A DNA stretch of 57,933 bases from Stenotrophomonas chelatiphaga (GTDB taxonomy: Bacteria; Pseudomonadota; Gammaproteobacteria; Xanthomonadales; Xanthomonadaceae). The stretch's first letter is position 1. Each line of letters opens with the position of its first letter. This document shows positions 44,154 to 53,905 of this stretch, piece by piece. Where the stretch lies: assembly GCF_001431535.1 (NCBI RefSeq), contig NZ_LDJK01000074.1, positions 1-57,933 on the forward strand, written 5' to 3'. Both the position numbers and the translations under genes were made by a program. The notes under the pieces were generated by a model. That model was not told the DNA's origin, did no database searches, and saw only the letters and a list, made by a program, of their open reading frames with translations.

Positions 44154-45092
44154 ATGTCCGCTTTGATCTGTGGTTCTCTTGCCTTTGACACCATCATGGT
44201 GTTCCCGGACCAGTTCAAGAACCACATCCTGCCGGACAAAGTGCACATCCTGAACGTCTCGTTCCTGGTGCCGCGCATGCGTCGCGAGTTCGGCGGCTGC
44301 GCCGGCAACATCGCCTACAACCTGCACCTGCTGGGCGGCAACCCGATCCCCATGGGCACCGTGGGTACCGATTTCGGCCCGTACCGCGAGCATTTCGACG
44401 CGCTGGGCATCGACCTGTCGCGCGTGCGCGTGATCGAAGAACTGTTCACCCCGCAGGCCTTCATCACCACCGACCACGACAACAACCAGATCACCGCCTT
44501 CCATCCCGGCGCGATGATGCGTTCGTATGAAAACCACGTGCGCGACGTGCCCGGCGTCAGCCTTGGACTGGTCGGCCCGGATGGCCGCGAAGGCATGATC
44601 CAGAACGCACTGGAGTTCCATGAAGACGGCGTTCCCTTCATCTTCGATCCGGGCCAGGCGATGCCGTTGTTCAACGGTCCCGAACTGCGCACCTTCATCG
44701 AACAGGCCGACTACGTGGTGGTCAACGATTACGAGTCCAATCTGCTGCAGGAACGCACCGGATGGGACGAAAAGGAAATCGTCAGCCGGGTGCAGGCCTA
44801 CATCACCACCCGCGGTCCGAAGGGTGCGGTCATCCACACCCCGGAGAAGAGCTACGACATCCCGCCGGCGCATGAGCGCCGCGTGGTCGACCCGACCGGC
44901 TGTGGCGACGCGTTCCGCGCCGGCCTGATCTACGGCATCCAGAAGGGCTTCGACTGGCTGACCATCGGCCGCATGGGCAACCTGATGGGCGCGCTGAAGG
45001 TGGAACACCCGGGCACCCAGAACCAGCGCTTCACCTTCGATGAGTTCAACGAACAGTTCAAGCAGCAGTTCGGTTACGCGCTGAACGCCTGA
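44154..45092 (+). CDS. PfkB-family kinase (adenosine kinase-like)
   Basis: Ribokinase-fold sugar or nucleoside kinase, 312 aa. N-terminal CGSLAFDTIMVFPDQF, FGGCAGNIAYNLHLLGG (substrate-binding GG), GTVGTDFGPYREHF, and the C-terminal PfkB signature with the catalytic Asp, DPTGCGDAFRAGLIYG. Xanthomonadaceae homologues are usually called adenosine kinase, but the specificity is not evident from sequence. The start ATG 44154 (MSALICGSLAF) begins where homology does; the open frame upstream is low-confidence. Divergent from mreB, followed by a pair of REP elements. Confidence 0.88.
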   Translation: MSALICGSLAFDTIMVFPDQFKNHILPDKVHILNVSFLVPRMRREFGGCAGNIAYNLHLLGGNPIPMGTVGTDFGPYREHFDALGIDLSRVRVIEELFTPQAFITTDHDNNQITAFHPGAMMRSYENHVRDVPGVSLGLVGPDGREGMIQNALEFHEDGVPFIFDPGQAMPLFNGPELRTFIEQADYVVVNDYESNLLQERTGWDEKEIVSRVQAYITTRGPKGAVIHTPEKSYDIPPAHERRVVDPTGCGDAFRAGLIYGIQKGFDWLTIGRMGNLMGALKVEHPGTQNQRFTFDEFNEQFKQQFGYALNA

Positions 45093-45103
45093 CCCGGAGT
45101 CCG

Positions 45104-45173
45104 GCAGCGCCGAGCCATGCTCGGCGCAATGCCCGAAGCGCCGCTGCGCTCGCCGAGCATGGCTCGGCGCTAC
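45104..45173. repeat. Inverted pair of REP elements
   Basis: A + strand element (45104-45126, GCAGCGCCGAGCC…) and a minus-strand GTAG element (45151-45173, …GCTCGGCGCTAC) face each other between the convergent kinase and HAD genes. Confidence 0.92.
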
Positions 45174-45177
45174 CGTG

Positions 45178-45807
45178 TCACCGTTGCAGCGCTGCGTGCA
45201 GCGCGCGGCAATCGGCAAAGCGCCAGTCGGCCATGCCCGGCCACGGATCACCCGGCGTATTGACCAGCACCGTAGGGGTGCCGGCGGCACGCCCGGCGGC
45301 TAGGTCCATCCGATGATCGCCCACCATCACCGCCTGCGCGGCCGTGATGCCCCAGCGCCCCAGGAAGTAATGCAGCCCGTCCGGCGCCGGCTTCGGGGCC
45401 ACCTCGTCGCGACCGATGATGTCCGCAGCCTGGAAAAGATCACCCAACCCGATCGCATCCAGCGTGAGCTGTGCCAGCGCATGGTCGTTGCGGGTCAGGA
45501 TGCCCAGCCGGCTTCCCTGCCCGGCCAGCGCGCGCAGCAGATCCACGGCGCCCTCTGCCGCTACGGCCGCCTCGGCCAGCGCGCGCTCGTGCTCGAACAA
45601 CCAGGCCCGCTTGGCGCGCGCCTGCGGGTCGGGCAGCGCCGCCAGGTGGGCGATGATGTCCTCGTCCGCGGCTATGTCCAGCGCGCGCTTGATCGCCGCG
45701 AAATCGTGCGTGGCCACGGTCAGCGTGCCGTCCATGTCGAACACCCAGTGGCGCACTTCATCCAGTCCCGGCTGCGTAGCCCGCACCGCGTGCGGCCTCA
45801 CTTCCAT
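45178..45807 (-). CDS. HAD-superfamily phosphatase (phosphoglycolate phosphatase-like)
   Basis: Cytosolic hydrolase of 209 aa. HAD motif I is HWVFDMDGTLTVATHDF, motif II LGILTRNDHALAQL, motif III Lys in DEVAPKPAPDGLHYF, motif IV MVGDHRMDLAAGRAAG. A helical cap between motifs I and II is typical of the phosphoglycolate-phosphatase/beta-phosphoglucomutase group. The substrate is unknown. Its start (ATG 45807) overlaps the upstream lipoprotein gene by ten bases, suggesting coupling. Confidence 0.87.
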   Translation of the reverse strand: MEVRPHAVRATQPGLDEVRHWVFDMDGTLTVATHDFAAIKRALDIAADEDIIAHLAALPDPQARAKRAWLFEHERALAEAAVAAEGAVDLLRALAGQGSRLGILTRNDHALAQLTLDAIGLGDLFQAADIIGRDEVAPKPAPDGLHYFLGRWGITAAQAVMVGDHRMDLAAGRAAGTPTVLVNTPGDPWPGMADWRFADCRALHAALQR

Positions 45808-46526
45808 GGCATCTGGCTGGCGTCCACGCCGCCGGTTTCAAACACCACGGTGCGCGTGCCACCGGCCTTCACCGGGAACTCGATGCTGACCGCCTGTGCC
45901 TGCCGCGCCAGCTTCCACAGCGCAGCGTGGTCGGTGATGAACATGGCGATCGCTTCGTCCGTGTCCGGGCGCCACGCGGCCATCGCGCGCGGCTTGCCAC
46001 CGTCCACGCTCACCTGCACCCGGCAGCCGCCGGGGCAGCGGAAATCCCCGGCCTGCAGCACCAGATAGGCGTGTTGCTTCCACTGCGGATGGTCGCGGAA
46101 CACCAACTGCACGGGCTTGGGACCGCTGCCGTCGACATCCACGCGCTCCTTGCCGTAGATCGACGCAGAGCGCTGCGTGCCCTTGGTGCCTACCGGGATC
46201 TGGTTGTACTGCCACAGGCCCTGCATGCGGCGCAGGTTGCGCGCCTGGTCCGACTGGGCCTTGACGTCGGCGAAGCCCGGTTCGATCCGCGCTGCCGCTG
46301 CGGTGCCCTTGTAGATGTCCAGCAGCGAGCCGCCATGCATGCGCGCACGCTCCCAGTCCTTGGCCGCGACGGCGGTGTCGTACTGCTTTGCCACGTCGTC
46401 AGCCTTGGCCTCCTTCTGCGCCTGGGCAGCGGCCTCGGCGGCCTGCTGCGCCTGGCGTTCGGCTTCAGGATCGCTGCAGGCGGCCAGGGACACTGCGCAG
46501 GCAACGGCGAGGATCAGGTGTTTCAT
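45798..46526 (-). CDS. Putative lipoprotein
   Basis: Not assigned to a known family. 242 aa starting MKHLILAVACAVSLAAC with lipobox LAAC. A strongly charged Ala/Gln/Glu helix (ERQAQQAAEAAAQAQKEAKA) probably forms a coiled coil. The C-terminal half has beta-rich segments (LWQYNQIPVGTKGTQRSASI, VQLVFRDHPQWKQHAYLVLQ, GGCRVQVSVDGGKPRAMAAW, FPVKAGGTRTVVFETGGVD), and two Cys in FRCPGGCRV may pair. The start is set by the signal peptide; the longer open frame is not used. Confidence 0.75.
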   Translation of the reverse strand: MKHLILAVACAVSLAACSDPEAERQAQQAAEAAAQAQKEAKADDVAKQYDTAVAAKDWERARMHGGSLLDIYKGTAAAARIEPGFADVKAQSDQARNLRRMQGLWQYNQIPVGTKGTQRSASIYGKERVDVDGSGPKPVQLVFRDHPQWKQHAYLVLQAGDFRCPGGCRVQVSVDGGKPRAMAAWRPDTDEAIAMFITDHAALWKLARQAQAVSIEFPVKAGGTRTVVFETGGVDASQMPWK

Positions 46527-46605
46527 GCGGGCTCCGCAGAAAGGATGGCCTGCTACTGTAGAGCCGACATTCGTCCGCTGCACGTCCATTTTCGGCCGTG
46601 CAGCC

Positions 46606-46632
46606 GGGGTGACGGCACGCTGCCATCACCCC
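46606..46632 (-). terminator. Hairpin after the first serine-protease autotransporter
   Basis: GGGGTGACGGCA / TGCCATCACCCC stem (one mismatch, loop CGC), starting nine bases past the protease stop. No clear T-tract. Confidence 0.5.
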
Positions 46633-46640
46633 GTCCCTGC

Positions 46641-49600
46641 TCAGAACCGCAACGACCAGCGCGCGTTGGCGCCGTGGTCGCGGCTGTCGCTGCCGAACTG
46701 GCCGCTGTAACCGAGTTCCAGCTGCTGGCGCGGGCTCAGCCATGCCGACAATCCCAGTTCGGCCACTGCCGCGTGATCGGCCATCGGCGCACCGCTGACA
46801 GCGAAGCGGCTACCGCCATCGAAGGCCAGCTGGGCCAGCCCGTTGCGGTCACCTGCGGTGCGGCGATAGCCTACGCCGCCGACCACGTTCAACCAGGCAT
46901 CCTGCTGGAACGAGGCTGCCAGCCCTTTGCTGAACCGCACCCCGGCGGTGGTCACGGTGGTGCGGGCATCCGCTGTCCTGCCACGCAGCGCAGCCGCCCC
47001 GCCCGCCTCGCGCACATCGTCCGCTTTCACCTTTATCCCGGCGACCTGGAGGTAGGGCTCCAGCGAGGCGTTGGCATCGCCCAGCCGGTAGCCAGCCTCG
47101 ATGAACGCCTGCGTGGTCTTCGCCCGGTAACGGGCCGTCAGCGAATCGCTGTATCCAGCGAAGGCAACCTGACGAGCGGTATCAAGGTCATGCCGGCTGT
47201 AGACAGCCCCGCCGCGCAAGCCGAAGCCACCCCACTGATTGCCGGTGTACAGCCCCACGTGCCTGTTGTCGATGCGGGCCTTCGACGCGCGTCCCTGGGC
47301 CTGCCGGGTATCGGTGCGGCCGTTGCCCAGCAACGCGCCCAGCTGCCATCCACCGACCTCATGCTCGATGCCCAGCAGCATGCCGGTGCTGTTGGAGCGG
47401 GTGCGCGCGGTGTTGGCACTGCCGTCCAGCTGGCCACTGCCGCCAATCGCCTGCACCCACACCCCGCTGGCCTCGCTGGCCTCGTCCTGCGGCGAACGCG
47501 CGCCGACGGCACGACCCAGCGCGGCATCGCGGACATGCCGGCTTGCTTCCACCAACACCAGGGGTATGGCCGCATGCAGTTCGCCACTCAATCCGTCCAG
47601 TGCCGCACCGACCTGCTCTGGGAACAACATCGTCAGCGGACGCGGCAGGCCCTGGTGTATGGCCAGCGTATCCGCCGAGCCGGCCACGGCGCGCTGATTG
47701 GCTGTGCTGGCCGCGCTGGCCAGCAGCAACCCGCGAGTGACGTCGATGTTGACGGCGTTCGCAGCGTAGCCCACCGCGAACTGCAGGAAGGGCGAGAAGG
47801 CCGTGAAGTCCGCATCGGCGAACCTGCCCCGCACGCCGCCATCGGCCTGCAGCACGCGGAACTGCTCGCCCAGATAATAGATGCCCGGTTCCGGCAGCGC
47901 CTGCAGCGTGCCCCCCAGGGTCGCCGTGCCGCTGACCTGCAACAGGTCGCTGCGCTCCCCCGGCGCCAGCTCAGCCAGGTAGCGGCCGCTGGCGGTCTGC
48001 ACATAGTCACCGTTGATGGTGAGCGTGCCGATCGAATGGCCCGGCGCGATGATGCCGGCAACACGCGTATCGCCGAGCGTACCGGTGCCCTGCAACAGAC
48101 CGTTGACACCCACCCAGGTGGAGCCACCGCGCTGCATGCCATTGAACACCACGGCCGCGTTGTCGACCGCCAGCGAGCTATCCTCCAACACGCCGCTGGC
48201 AGCGATCAGTGCACTGCCGCCGCGCACGTCGAGATCGACACCTGCCAGGCTGCCATTCACGCGCAGCTGGCCGCCTTCCACCACCACCTCACGCGCCAGC
48301 GCATTGCGGCCATCCAGTTCCAGGATACCTTCACGCACCACGGCGCCGTTGAAGCTGTTGTCACCACTGAGGCGCAGCCAGCCTATGCCGGACTTGGTCA
48401 GCGCGCCCGGACCGCCGATGTCGTTGGTCCAGTCGTCCCAGGCATCGCCTTCCCACACCTTCAGGCCGCCGGCCCGGGTGTTCATCACCACATCGGTGTC
48501 CACGCGCAGCTGGCCGTACCCTTCAATGGCCTTTTCCAGGTTCATCAAGCCCCAGCCGTAAACCTTGTCCACGCCCTCTTCGCCGAGATCAGTCGCAGTG
48601 GTCAGCAGCACGTCGCGCACCTGCGCGTTGTCCAGGTACGGGAAACGTTCGAACAGCAGGCCCAGCGCCCCGGTGACATGCGGGGCCGCCATCGAGGTGC
48701 CGCTCGCAGCAACGTAGCCGTGCTCCAGCATGCGCTTGGTAGCCGCCTCCACACCGCCGTCAGCACCGGCCTCGATCCTGTATTCCAGACCAGAGTGCTC
48801 ATCCACCACGGTGGACAGGATGTCGGTGCCGGGTGCAGCAAGGCACCACTGCGCCGTGTTGCCGCAGCGCATGGATCCATCAAGACGGTTGTTGCGATCT
48901 ACATTGACCACACTCAGCCAGTAAGGCTCAACCTCCTTCCGCACAAGGGGGACGCTGGCGTGCAGCTCTGCCACCGGACTCTCTTCGGGCTCAGCGCCGT
49001 CGTTGTCGTGGTTGCCCGCCGCCCACACCTGTATCAGGCCAGCACGCTTGGATCCTGTCGCCAAGGTATCGATGAGGCTCTGGTGCTCTGGCAAGGCGAG
49101 GAATGCATCCATCCCGGCCTCGGTTTCGGGCTGTGGCTTGGTGAAGCCCCAGCTGTGATTGACGGCACGTACGCCCTGTTGTGCCAGCAAGTCGTAGAAC
49201 TGCGGCAGAAACTGGTCTACAAGGTCGCCAGGCGATGAGCTGATGCGGACCTGGCCATCCTGCATGGCGATGTAGGTAAGGTGATCGGGCTCCCCTTTGG
49301 CCACGACCAGATCGCTGCCGAAGGACACCCCGTGCATTCCGACGCCATCGCGGTTGGCGGCGATCGTACCGGCCACATGGGTACCATGCGGTATGAGCTC
49401 ATAGCCTTCGTGCCAGCCATCGCGCTCCAGCTCCCTGCGAACACTTTCCGGCATGTCCTTGGAAAACGCCGTCAGTTCGACGAACACCTCATCTCCTTCG
49501 GTGTAGGAACAAGCGTCCGGTCCGATCGACGTGCGTGTCGCGGCACATCGGCTGCCATCGGCAAGAAGCTGGGCCAGGCGCAGGCTGCGATGATCCTTGC

Positions 49601-49997
49601 CTGCGAACTCCGGATGCGTGAGATCGGTTCCCGTGTCAAGTACCGCCAGCCGCACGCCCTTGCCGCTGAGTCCACGGGCATAAGCTGCGTCGGCGTTGAT
49701 CGCCCCCAGCCCCCAGTCGGCGTTGAATTCCTCCGTGCGCCAAGCGCTGCGGTCCAGGCTGGCGCGCGATACTCCTGCTGCAGTAGGCGACGAAGGGGAT
49801 GAAAGAGGGGGCGCGGTACTGGATGAGGTGACCGCAGGCGTACCTCGACTCCACCCCGATTGCAGCCTGCGTTGCTGCTCCGCCTCCAGCGCGGCAGAAG
49901 GTGAGGCCATCGCAGCAGGACTGAAGCCGGCCAGCATCAGTGCGGTAGCGATGTGCAAAGAAAGACGCGAACGGGAGAGCGGAAAGGAAGACAGCAT
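46641..49997 (-). CDS. S8 (subtilisin-type) serine-protease autotransporter
   Basis: Secreted subtilase with its own outer-membrane barrel, 1118 aa. Signal peptide ~1-31 (LHIATALMLAGFSPAAMA). The S8 domain has catalytic Asp121 (AVLDTGTD), His204 (HGTHVAGT) and Ser435 (GTSMAAPHV); long family-specific inserts contain paired Cys. An autotransporter-associated strand repeat follows (SGDNSFNGAVVREGILELDG). The C-terminal barrel is at ~850-1118 and ends NARWSLRF with terminal Phe. The start is ATG 49997 with GAGG eight bases upstream, the same arrangement as in its tandem paralogue at 50185-53542, with which it shares long near-identical stretches. Likely an extracellular or surface protease; substrate unknown. 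Confidence 0.94.
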   Translation of the reverse strand: MLSSFPLSRSRLSLHIATALMLAGFSPAAMASPSAALEAEQQRRLQSGWSRGTPAVTSSSTAPPLSSPSSPTAAGVSRASLDRSAWRTEEFNADWGLGAINADAAYARGLSGKGVRLAVLDTGTDLTHPEFAGKDHRSLRLAQLLADGSRCAATRTSIGPDACSYTEGDEVFVELTAFSKDMPESVRRELERDGWHEGYELIPHGTHVAGTIAANRDGVGMHGVSFGSDLVVAKGEPDHLTYIAMQDGQVRISSSPGDLVDQFLPQFYDLLAQQGVRAVNHSWGFTKPQPETEAGMDAFLALPEHQSLIDTLATGSKRAGLIQVWAAGNHDNDGAEPEESPVAELHASVPLVRKEVEPYWLSVVNVDRNNRLDGSMRCGNTAQWCLAAPGTDILSTVVDEHSGLEYRIEAGADGGVEAATKRMLEHGYVAASGTSMAAPHVTGALGLLFERFPYLDNAQVRDVLLTTATDLGEEGVDKVYGWGLMNLEKAIEGYGQLRVDTDVVMNTRAGGLKVWEGDAWDDWTNDIGGPGALTKSGIGWLRLSGDNSFNGAVVREGILELDGRNALAREVVVEGGQLRVNGSLAGVDLDVRGGSALIAASGVLEDSSLAVDNAAVVFNGMQRGGSTWVGVNGLLQGTGTLGDTRVAGIIAPGHSIGTLTINGDYVQTASGRYLAELAPGERSDLLQVSGTATLGGTLQALPEPGIYYLGEQFRVLQADGGVRGRFADADFTAFSPFLQFAVGYAANAVNIDVTRGLLLASAASTANQRAVAGSADTLAIHQGLPRPLTMLFPEQVGAALDGLSGELHAAIPLVLVEASRHVRDAALGRAVGARSPQDEASEASGVWVQAIGGSGQLDGSANTARTRSNSTGMLLGIEHEVGGWQLGALLGNGRTDTRQAQGRASKARIDNRHVGLYTGNQWGGFGLRGGAVYSRHDLDTARQVAFAGYSDSLTARYRAKTTQAFIEAGYRLGDANASLEPYLQVAGIKVKADDVREAGGAAALRGRTADARTTVTTAGVRFSKGLAASFQQDAWLNVVGGVGYRRTAGDRNGLAQLAFDGGSRFAVSGAPMADHAAVAELGLSAWLSPRQQLELGYSGQFGSDSRDHGANARWSLRF

Positions 49998-50184
49998 CAA
50001 CACAACCTCGAGAGATGAGAAGGCCGCACAGGCGTGCGACTGCCCGCGACATTAGCCAGTGGATCTTCGAGTGGACGAACGGATTTCGCTCATTGCCAAC
50101 ACCAGTAGCAGCGGCGTCAGGCGAGGTTCGAAAACATCGGTGGCATATCCTGGGGTAAGCCCGGCCGCTGGCCGGCAAGCCTGC

Positions 50185-53100
50185 TCAGAACCGCACCGAC
50201 CAGCGCGCGGTGACGCCGTGGTCACGGCTCTCATCGCCGAACTGGCCGGTGTAGCCCAGCTCCAGCTGCTGGCGCGGGCTCAGCCAGGCCGACAGGCCCA
50301 GTTCGGCCACTACCGCGCTGTCGGCGATCGGCGCGCCGCTGACGGCAAAGCGGCTGCCGCCATCGAAGGCCAGCTGCGCCAGTCCATCGCGGTCACCGGA
50401 AGCGCGGCGATAGCCCACCCCGCCCACCACGTGCAGCCACGCATCCTGCTGGAACGCGGCCTTCAGGCCCTTGTCGAAACGCACGCCGACGGTGGCCACG
50501 GTGGTCGCGGTGTCGGCCACCCGGCCGGTCAGCGCGGCGGCACCGCCCTGCTCGCGCACATCGTCCACGTCCACTTCGACACGGGCGAGCTGCAGGTACG
50601 GCTCCAGTCCCCCCTGCGTACCGCCGAAGCGGTAGCCGGCTTCAAGGAAGGCCTGCTTCGTCTTGGCGTCGTAGCTGGCATTCAGCCCGTCGCTGTAGCC
50701 GGCGAAGGCCACCTGGCGGCTGCTGTCGATGTCATGGCGGCTGTAACCGGAGGCCACCGCGCAGGCCGAACGCGCCCCAGCTGTGGCCGGCGTACAGGCC
50801 CACGTGGGTGTTGTCGATGCGCGCCTTCGCCGACCTTCCCTGCGCCTGCTTCGTGTCGGTGCGGCCATTGCCCAGCAGCAGGCCGAGCTGCCAGCCGCCG
50901 ATGTCACGATCGATGCCCACCAGCAACCCGCTGGTGTTGGACTGGGTACGTGCCGTGTTGGCATCGCCATCCAGCTTGCCGCTGCCGCCGATGGCCTGCA
51001 CCCACGCCCCGGTGGCCTGGCTGGCGTCGTCCTGCGGCGAACGCGCGCCGACCGCACGGCTCAGAGCCGCATCGCGCACGTAACGGCTGCTTTCCACCAG
51101 CGCCAGCGGCGTGGCGGCATGCAGTTCACCACTCAGGCCGTCCAGTGCTGCACCGACCTGCTGTGGGAACAGCAGGGTCAGCGGCTGCGGCAGGCCCTGG
51201 TCCACGCCGAGCGCATCGGCCGAGCCGGCCACAGCGCGTTGGTTGGCGGTGGTCGCTGCGGTAGCCAGCAACTGGCCACGGGTGACCTCGATGTTGATGC
51301 CGTTGCTGGCGTAGCCCACGCCGAACTGCAGGAACGGCGAGAAGGCCGTGAAGTCCGCCTCTGCGAACCTGCCCTGCACGCCGCCGTCTGCCTGCAGCAC
51401 CCGGAACTGCTCGCCCAGATAATAGGTTCCCGGCTCCGGCAGCGCCTGCAACGCACCGTCCAGGCTGGCATGGCCCATTACACGCAGAAGATCGCTGCGC
51501 TCATCGTGCCCCAGCTCGGCCAGAAAGCGTCCGCTGGCGGTCTGCACGTAGTCGCCGTTGATCGTCGGCCTTCCGGTCGAGTTGCCCGCTGCAATGGTGC
51601 CATCGACCCGGGTGCTGCCCAGCGTGCCAGCCCCCTGCAGCAGTCCATCGATACCTACACGGGTCGATCCACCGACCTGTGCACCATGGAAGGAAACCGC
51701 TGCATTGTCGATCGAAAGCGCACCGCGCTGAAGGACACCCTGAGTGGCGATCAGCGCACTGCCGCCGCGCATGTCCAGGTCGGTGCCGACCAGGCTGCCG
51801 TTCAAGCGCAGCTGGCCACCCTGCACCACCACCGCATCGGTCAGCGTGTTGACCCCGTCCAGCTCCAGGATGCCTTCGCGCAGCACGGCACCGTTGAAGC
51901 TGTTGTCGCCGCTCAGGCGCAGCCAGCCGATGCCGGACTTGGTCAGCGCACCCGGGCCGCCGATGTCGTTGGTCCAGTCATCCCATGCATCGCCTTCCCA
52001 TACCTTCAGGCCGCCGGCCGCGGTGTTCATCACCACGTTCGTGTCCACCCGCAGCTGGCCATAGCCTTCGATGGCCTTTTCCAGGTTCACCAGGCCCCAG
52101 CCGTAGACATCGTCCACGCCTTCGGCGCCGAGGTCGGTGGCGGTGGTCAGCAGCACGTCGCGCACCTGCGCGTTGTCCAGGTACGGGAAACGTTCGAACA
52201 GCAGGCCCAGCGCGCCGGTGACATGCGGGGCCGCCATCGACGTGCCGCTTGCAGTTGCATACCCATACAGCGGAAGGCGTTCGAGCGCGATCTGCAGCCC
52301 GCCATCACCCGTGGCATGAATCGCGTATTCCAGGGGCGAATGCGCATCCAGCACCGTGGAGGCAATATCGGTGCCCGGTGCAGCGATGCACCACTGCGCG
52401 GTGTTGCCGCAGCGCATGGAGGCTTGCAGCACGTTGTCGGCGTTGATATTGACCACGCTCAGCCAGTAGGGTTCGAGCTCCGGGCGAACGCGAGGTGCGC
52501 TGGCGTGCAGGCCTGCCACTGGACTTTCCTCCGGTGGGAGATCCTGTCCATTCTGGTTGCCTGCTGCCCATACCTGGAGAACACCGGTGCCGCGGGAGCC
52601 TGCTGCCAGCGCGTCGATCAGCGCACGGTTGTCCTCGGAGGCGAGAAACGCATCCATTGCTTCCTCTGTCGACGGTTCCGGGAACGCAGAACCCCAGCTC
52701 TGGTTTACCGCGCGCGCCCCCTGCAGCGCGAACTGCGCGTACATCTGCTCGAGATGGTCGCCACGTGGGACGCTGGGCGCTACCCGGACCCGGGCCTGGC
52801 CTGCATGCATGTCCACATAGATGAGGCTGTCCGCAAGAAGCTTGCCGACGACAAGATCACTGGCGAATGACACCCCATGCATACCGTGCCCATCGCGGTT
52901 GGCAACGATGGTGCCAGCGACGTGGGTGCCGTGTGGATTATATTCATGTCCATCAGGCAGACCCCATTGCTCGCCGATCCTGCGGCGAATGCCATCCGGT
53001 ACATCATCAGCGAATATCACTCCGTCCACAAAAGGTTGATCGCCTTCGGTGAACGCACAGGCCATCGGTCCGATCGCAGGTTCCGTCGCCGCACACCGCG

Positions 53101-53542
53101 TGCCATCAGGAAGAAGCGATGCCGCGCGCAGGCGGCGATGATCCTTACCGGCAAATTCCGGATGGAGAAGATCAGTGCCAGCATCGAGCACGCCCAGCCG
53201 CACGCCTTTGCCGGTAAGCCCCCGTGCGTAGGCCGCGTCGGCGTTGATGGCGCCGAGCCCCCAATTGGACGCGAACTCGTCGGTCTGCCACGCAGTACGA
53301 TCGGTGGACGCGCGCGCCGTGCTGGCGGCCGACCGTATCTCCAGGTGCGGATCCACGACTGCGTCGACCACACGGCTGCCTGACAGCTCTCGATTCCAGC
53401 CCGACTGCAGGCGACGCTGCTGCTCGGTGTCCCCCACGAAGGACGCCGATGCCATGGCGGAGGAACTGAATCCTGCCAGCAACAAGGCAGCGGAGATGTG
53501 ACAGGAAAGATGTGAACGGAGCGCGCGAATGTTACTCGACAT
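50185..53542 (-). pseudogene. Second S8 serine-protease autotransporter, frameshifted in the barrel
   Basis: Tandem paralogue of the preceding gene. From ATG 53542 (MSSNIRALRS, signal peptide to SSAMASA) the frame holds an intact S8 domain (VLDAGTD, HGTHVAGT, GTSMAAPHV), passenger and the first part of the barrel. It then reaches a stop at 50734-50732 after GAFGLRGGLRLQPP. The remainder (SGYSRHDIDSSRQVAFAGYS … ARWSVRF) continues in the next frame to 50185. Skipping one C at about 50752-50753 restores GLRGG-SGYSRHD, exactly the length of GLRGG-AVYSRHD in the intact paralogue. So it is a single-base insertion, either a real recent mutation or a sequencing error. As read, the protein lacks most barrel strands and could not be displayed. 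Confidence 0.88.
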
Positions 53543-53905
53543 GGCAACGACCTCGGTGTTGGAGCCGCGACCACGCGCGGACGCCGCCGAACTTACCGAT
53601 TTTCCGCAGCAGAACGCGCAGGAGCGCCCAAGATCCAAACAGCACTGACGCGGAACGTCAGGCTTCGCTGCAGATGCCTCCCCATAGGCCTTTCCGGAGC
53701 GTGACCTGGCTGGCCGACGTACCCACGCACGGGGCAGCTTCCGACAGGCCACGCTCCGCTTTTCTGGCCCGCCGCTGCTGCAGAGGCACACCTCACGTGA
53801 CGCCGACCGAAGCCCCTTCCTGGCCTCTGGCTGGGCTGGACGCCGGCAGCCTGCAGCAGTACGACGCGTTCACCTGTCGCGCCACTTTCCACCGCATCGC
53901 GTCGC
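53543..53905. other. Upstream region of second protease gene
   Basis: No credible gene in 363 bases. It has small inverted repeats (CTGACG…CGTCAG at about 53644; CGGAGCGTG near 53696 facing CACGCTCCG near 53750) and probably the protease promoter, which I could not place. Confidence 0.5.

Noticed and set aside
45927..49238. 1103-codon open frame antisense to the serine-protease autotransporter
   Set aside because: Spans several unrelated minus-strand genes (lipoprotein and protease), has shadow composition and no recognisable motifs.
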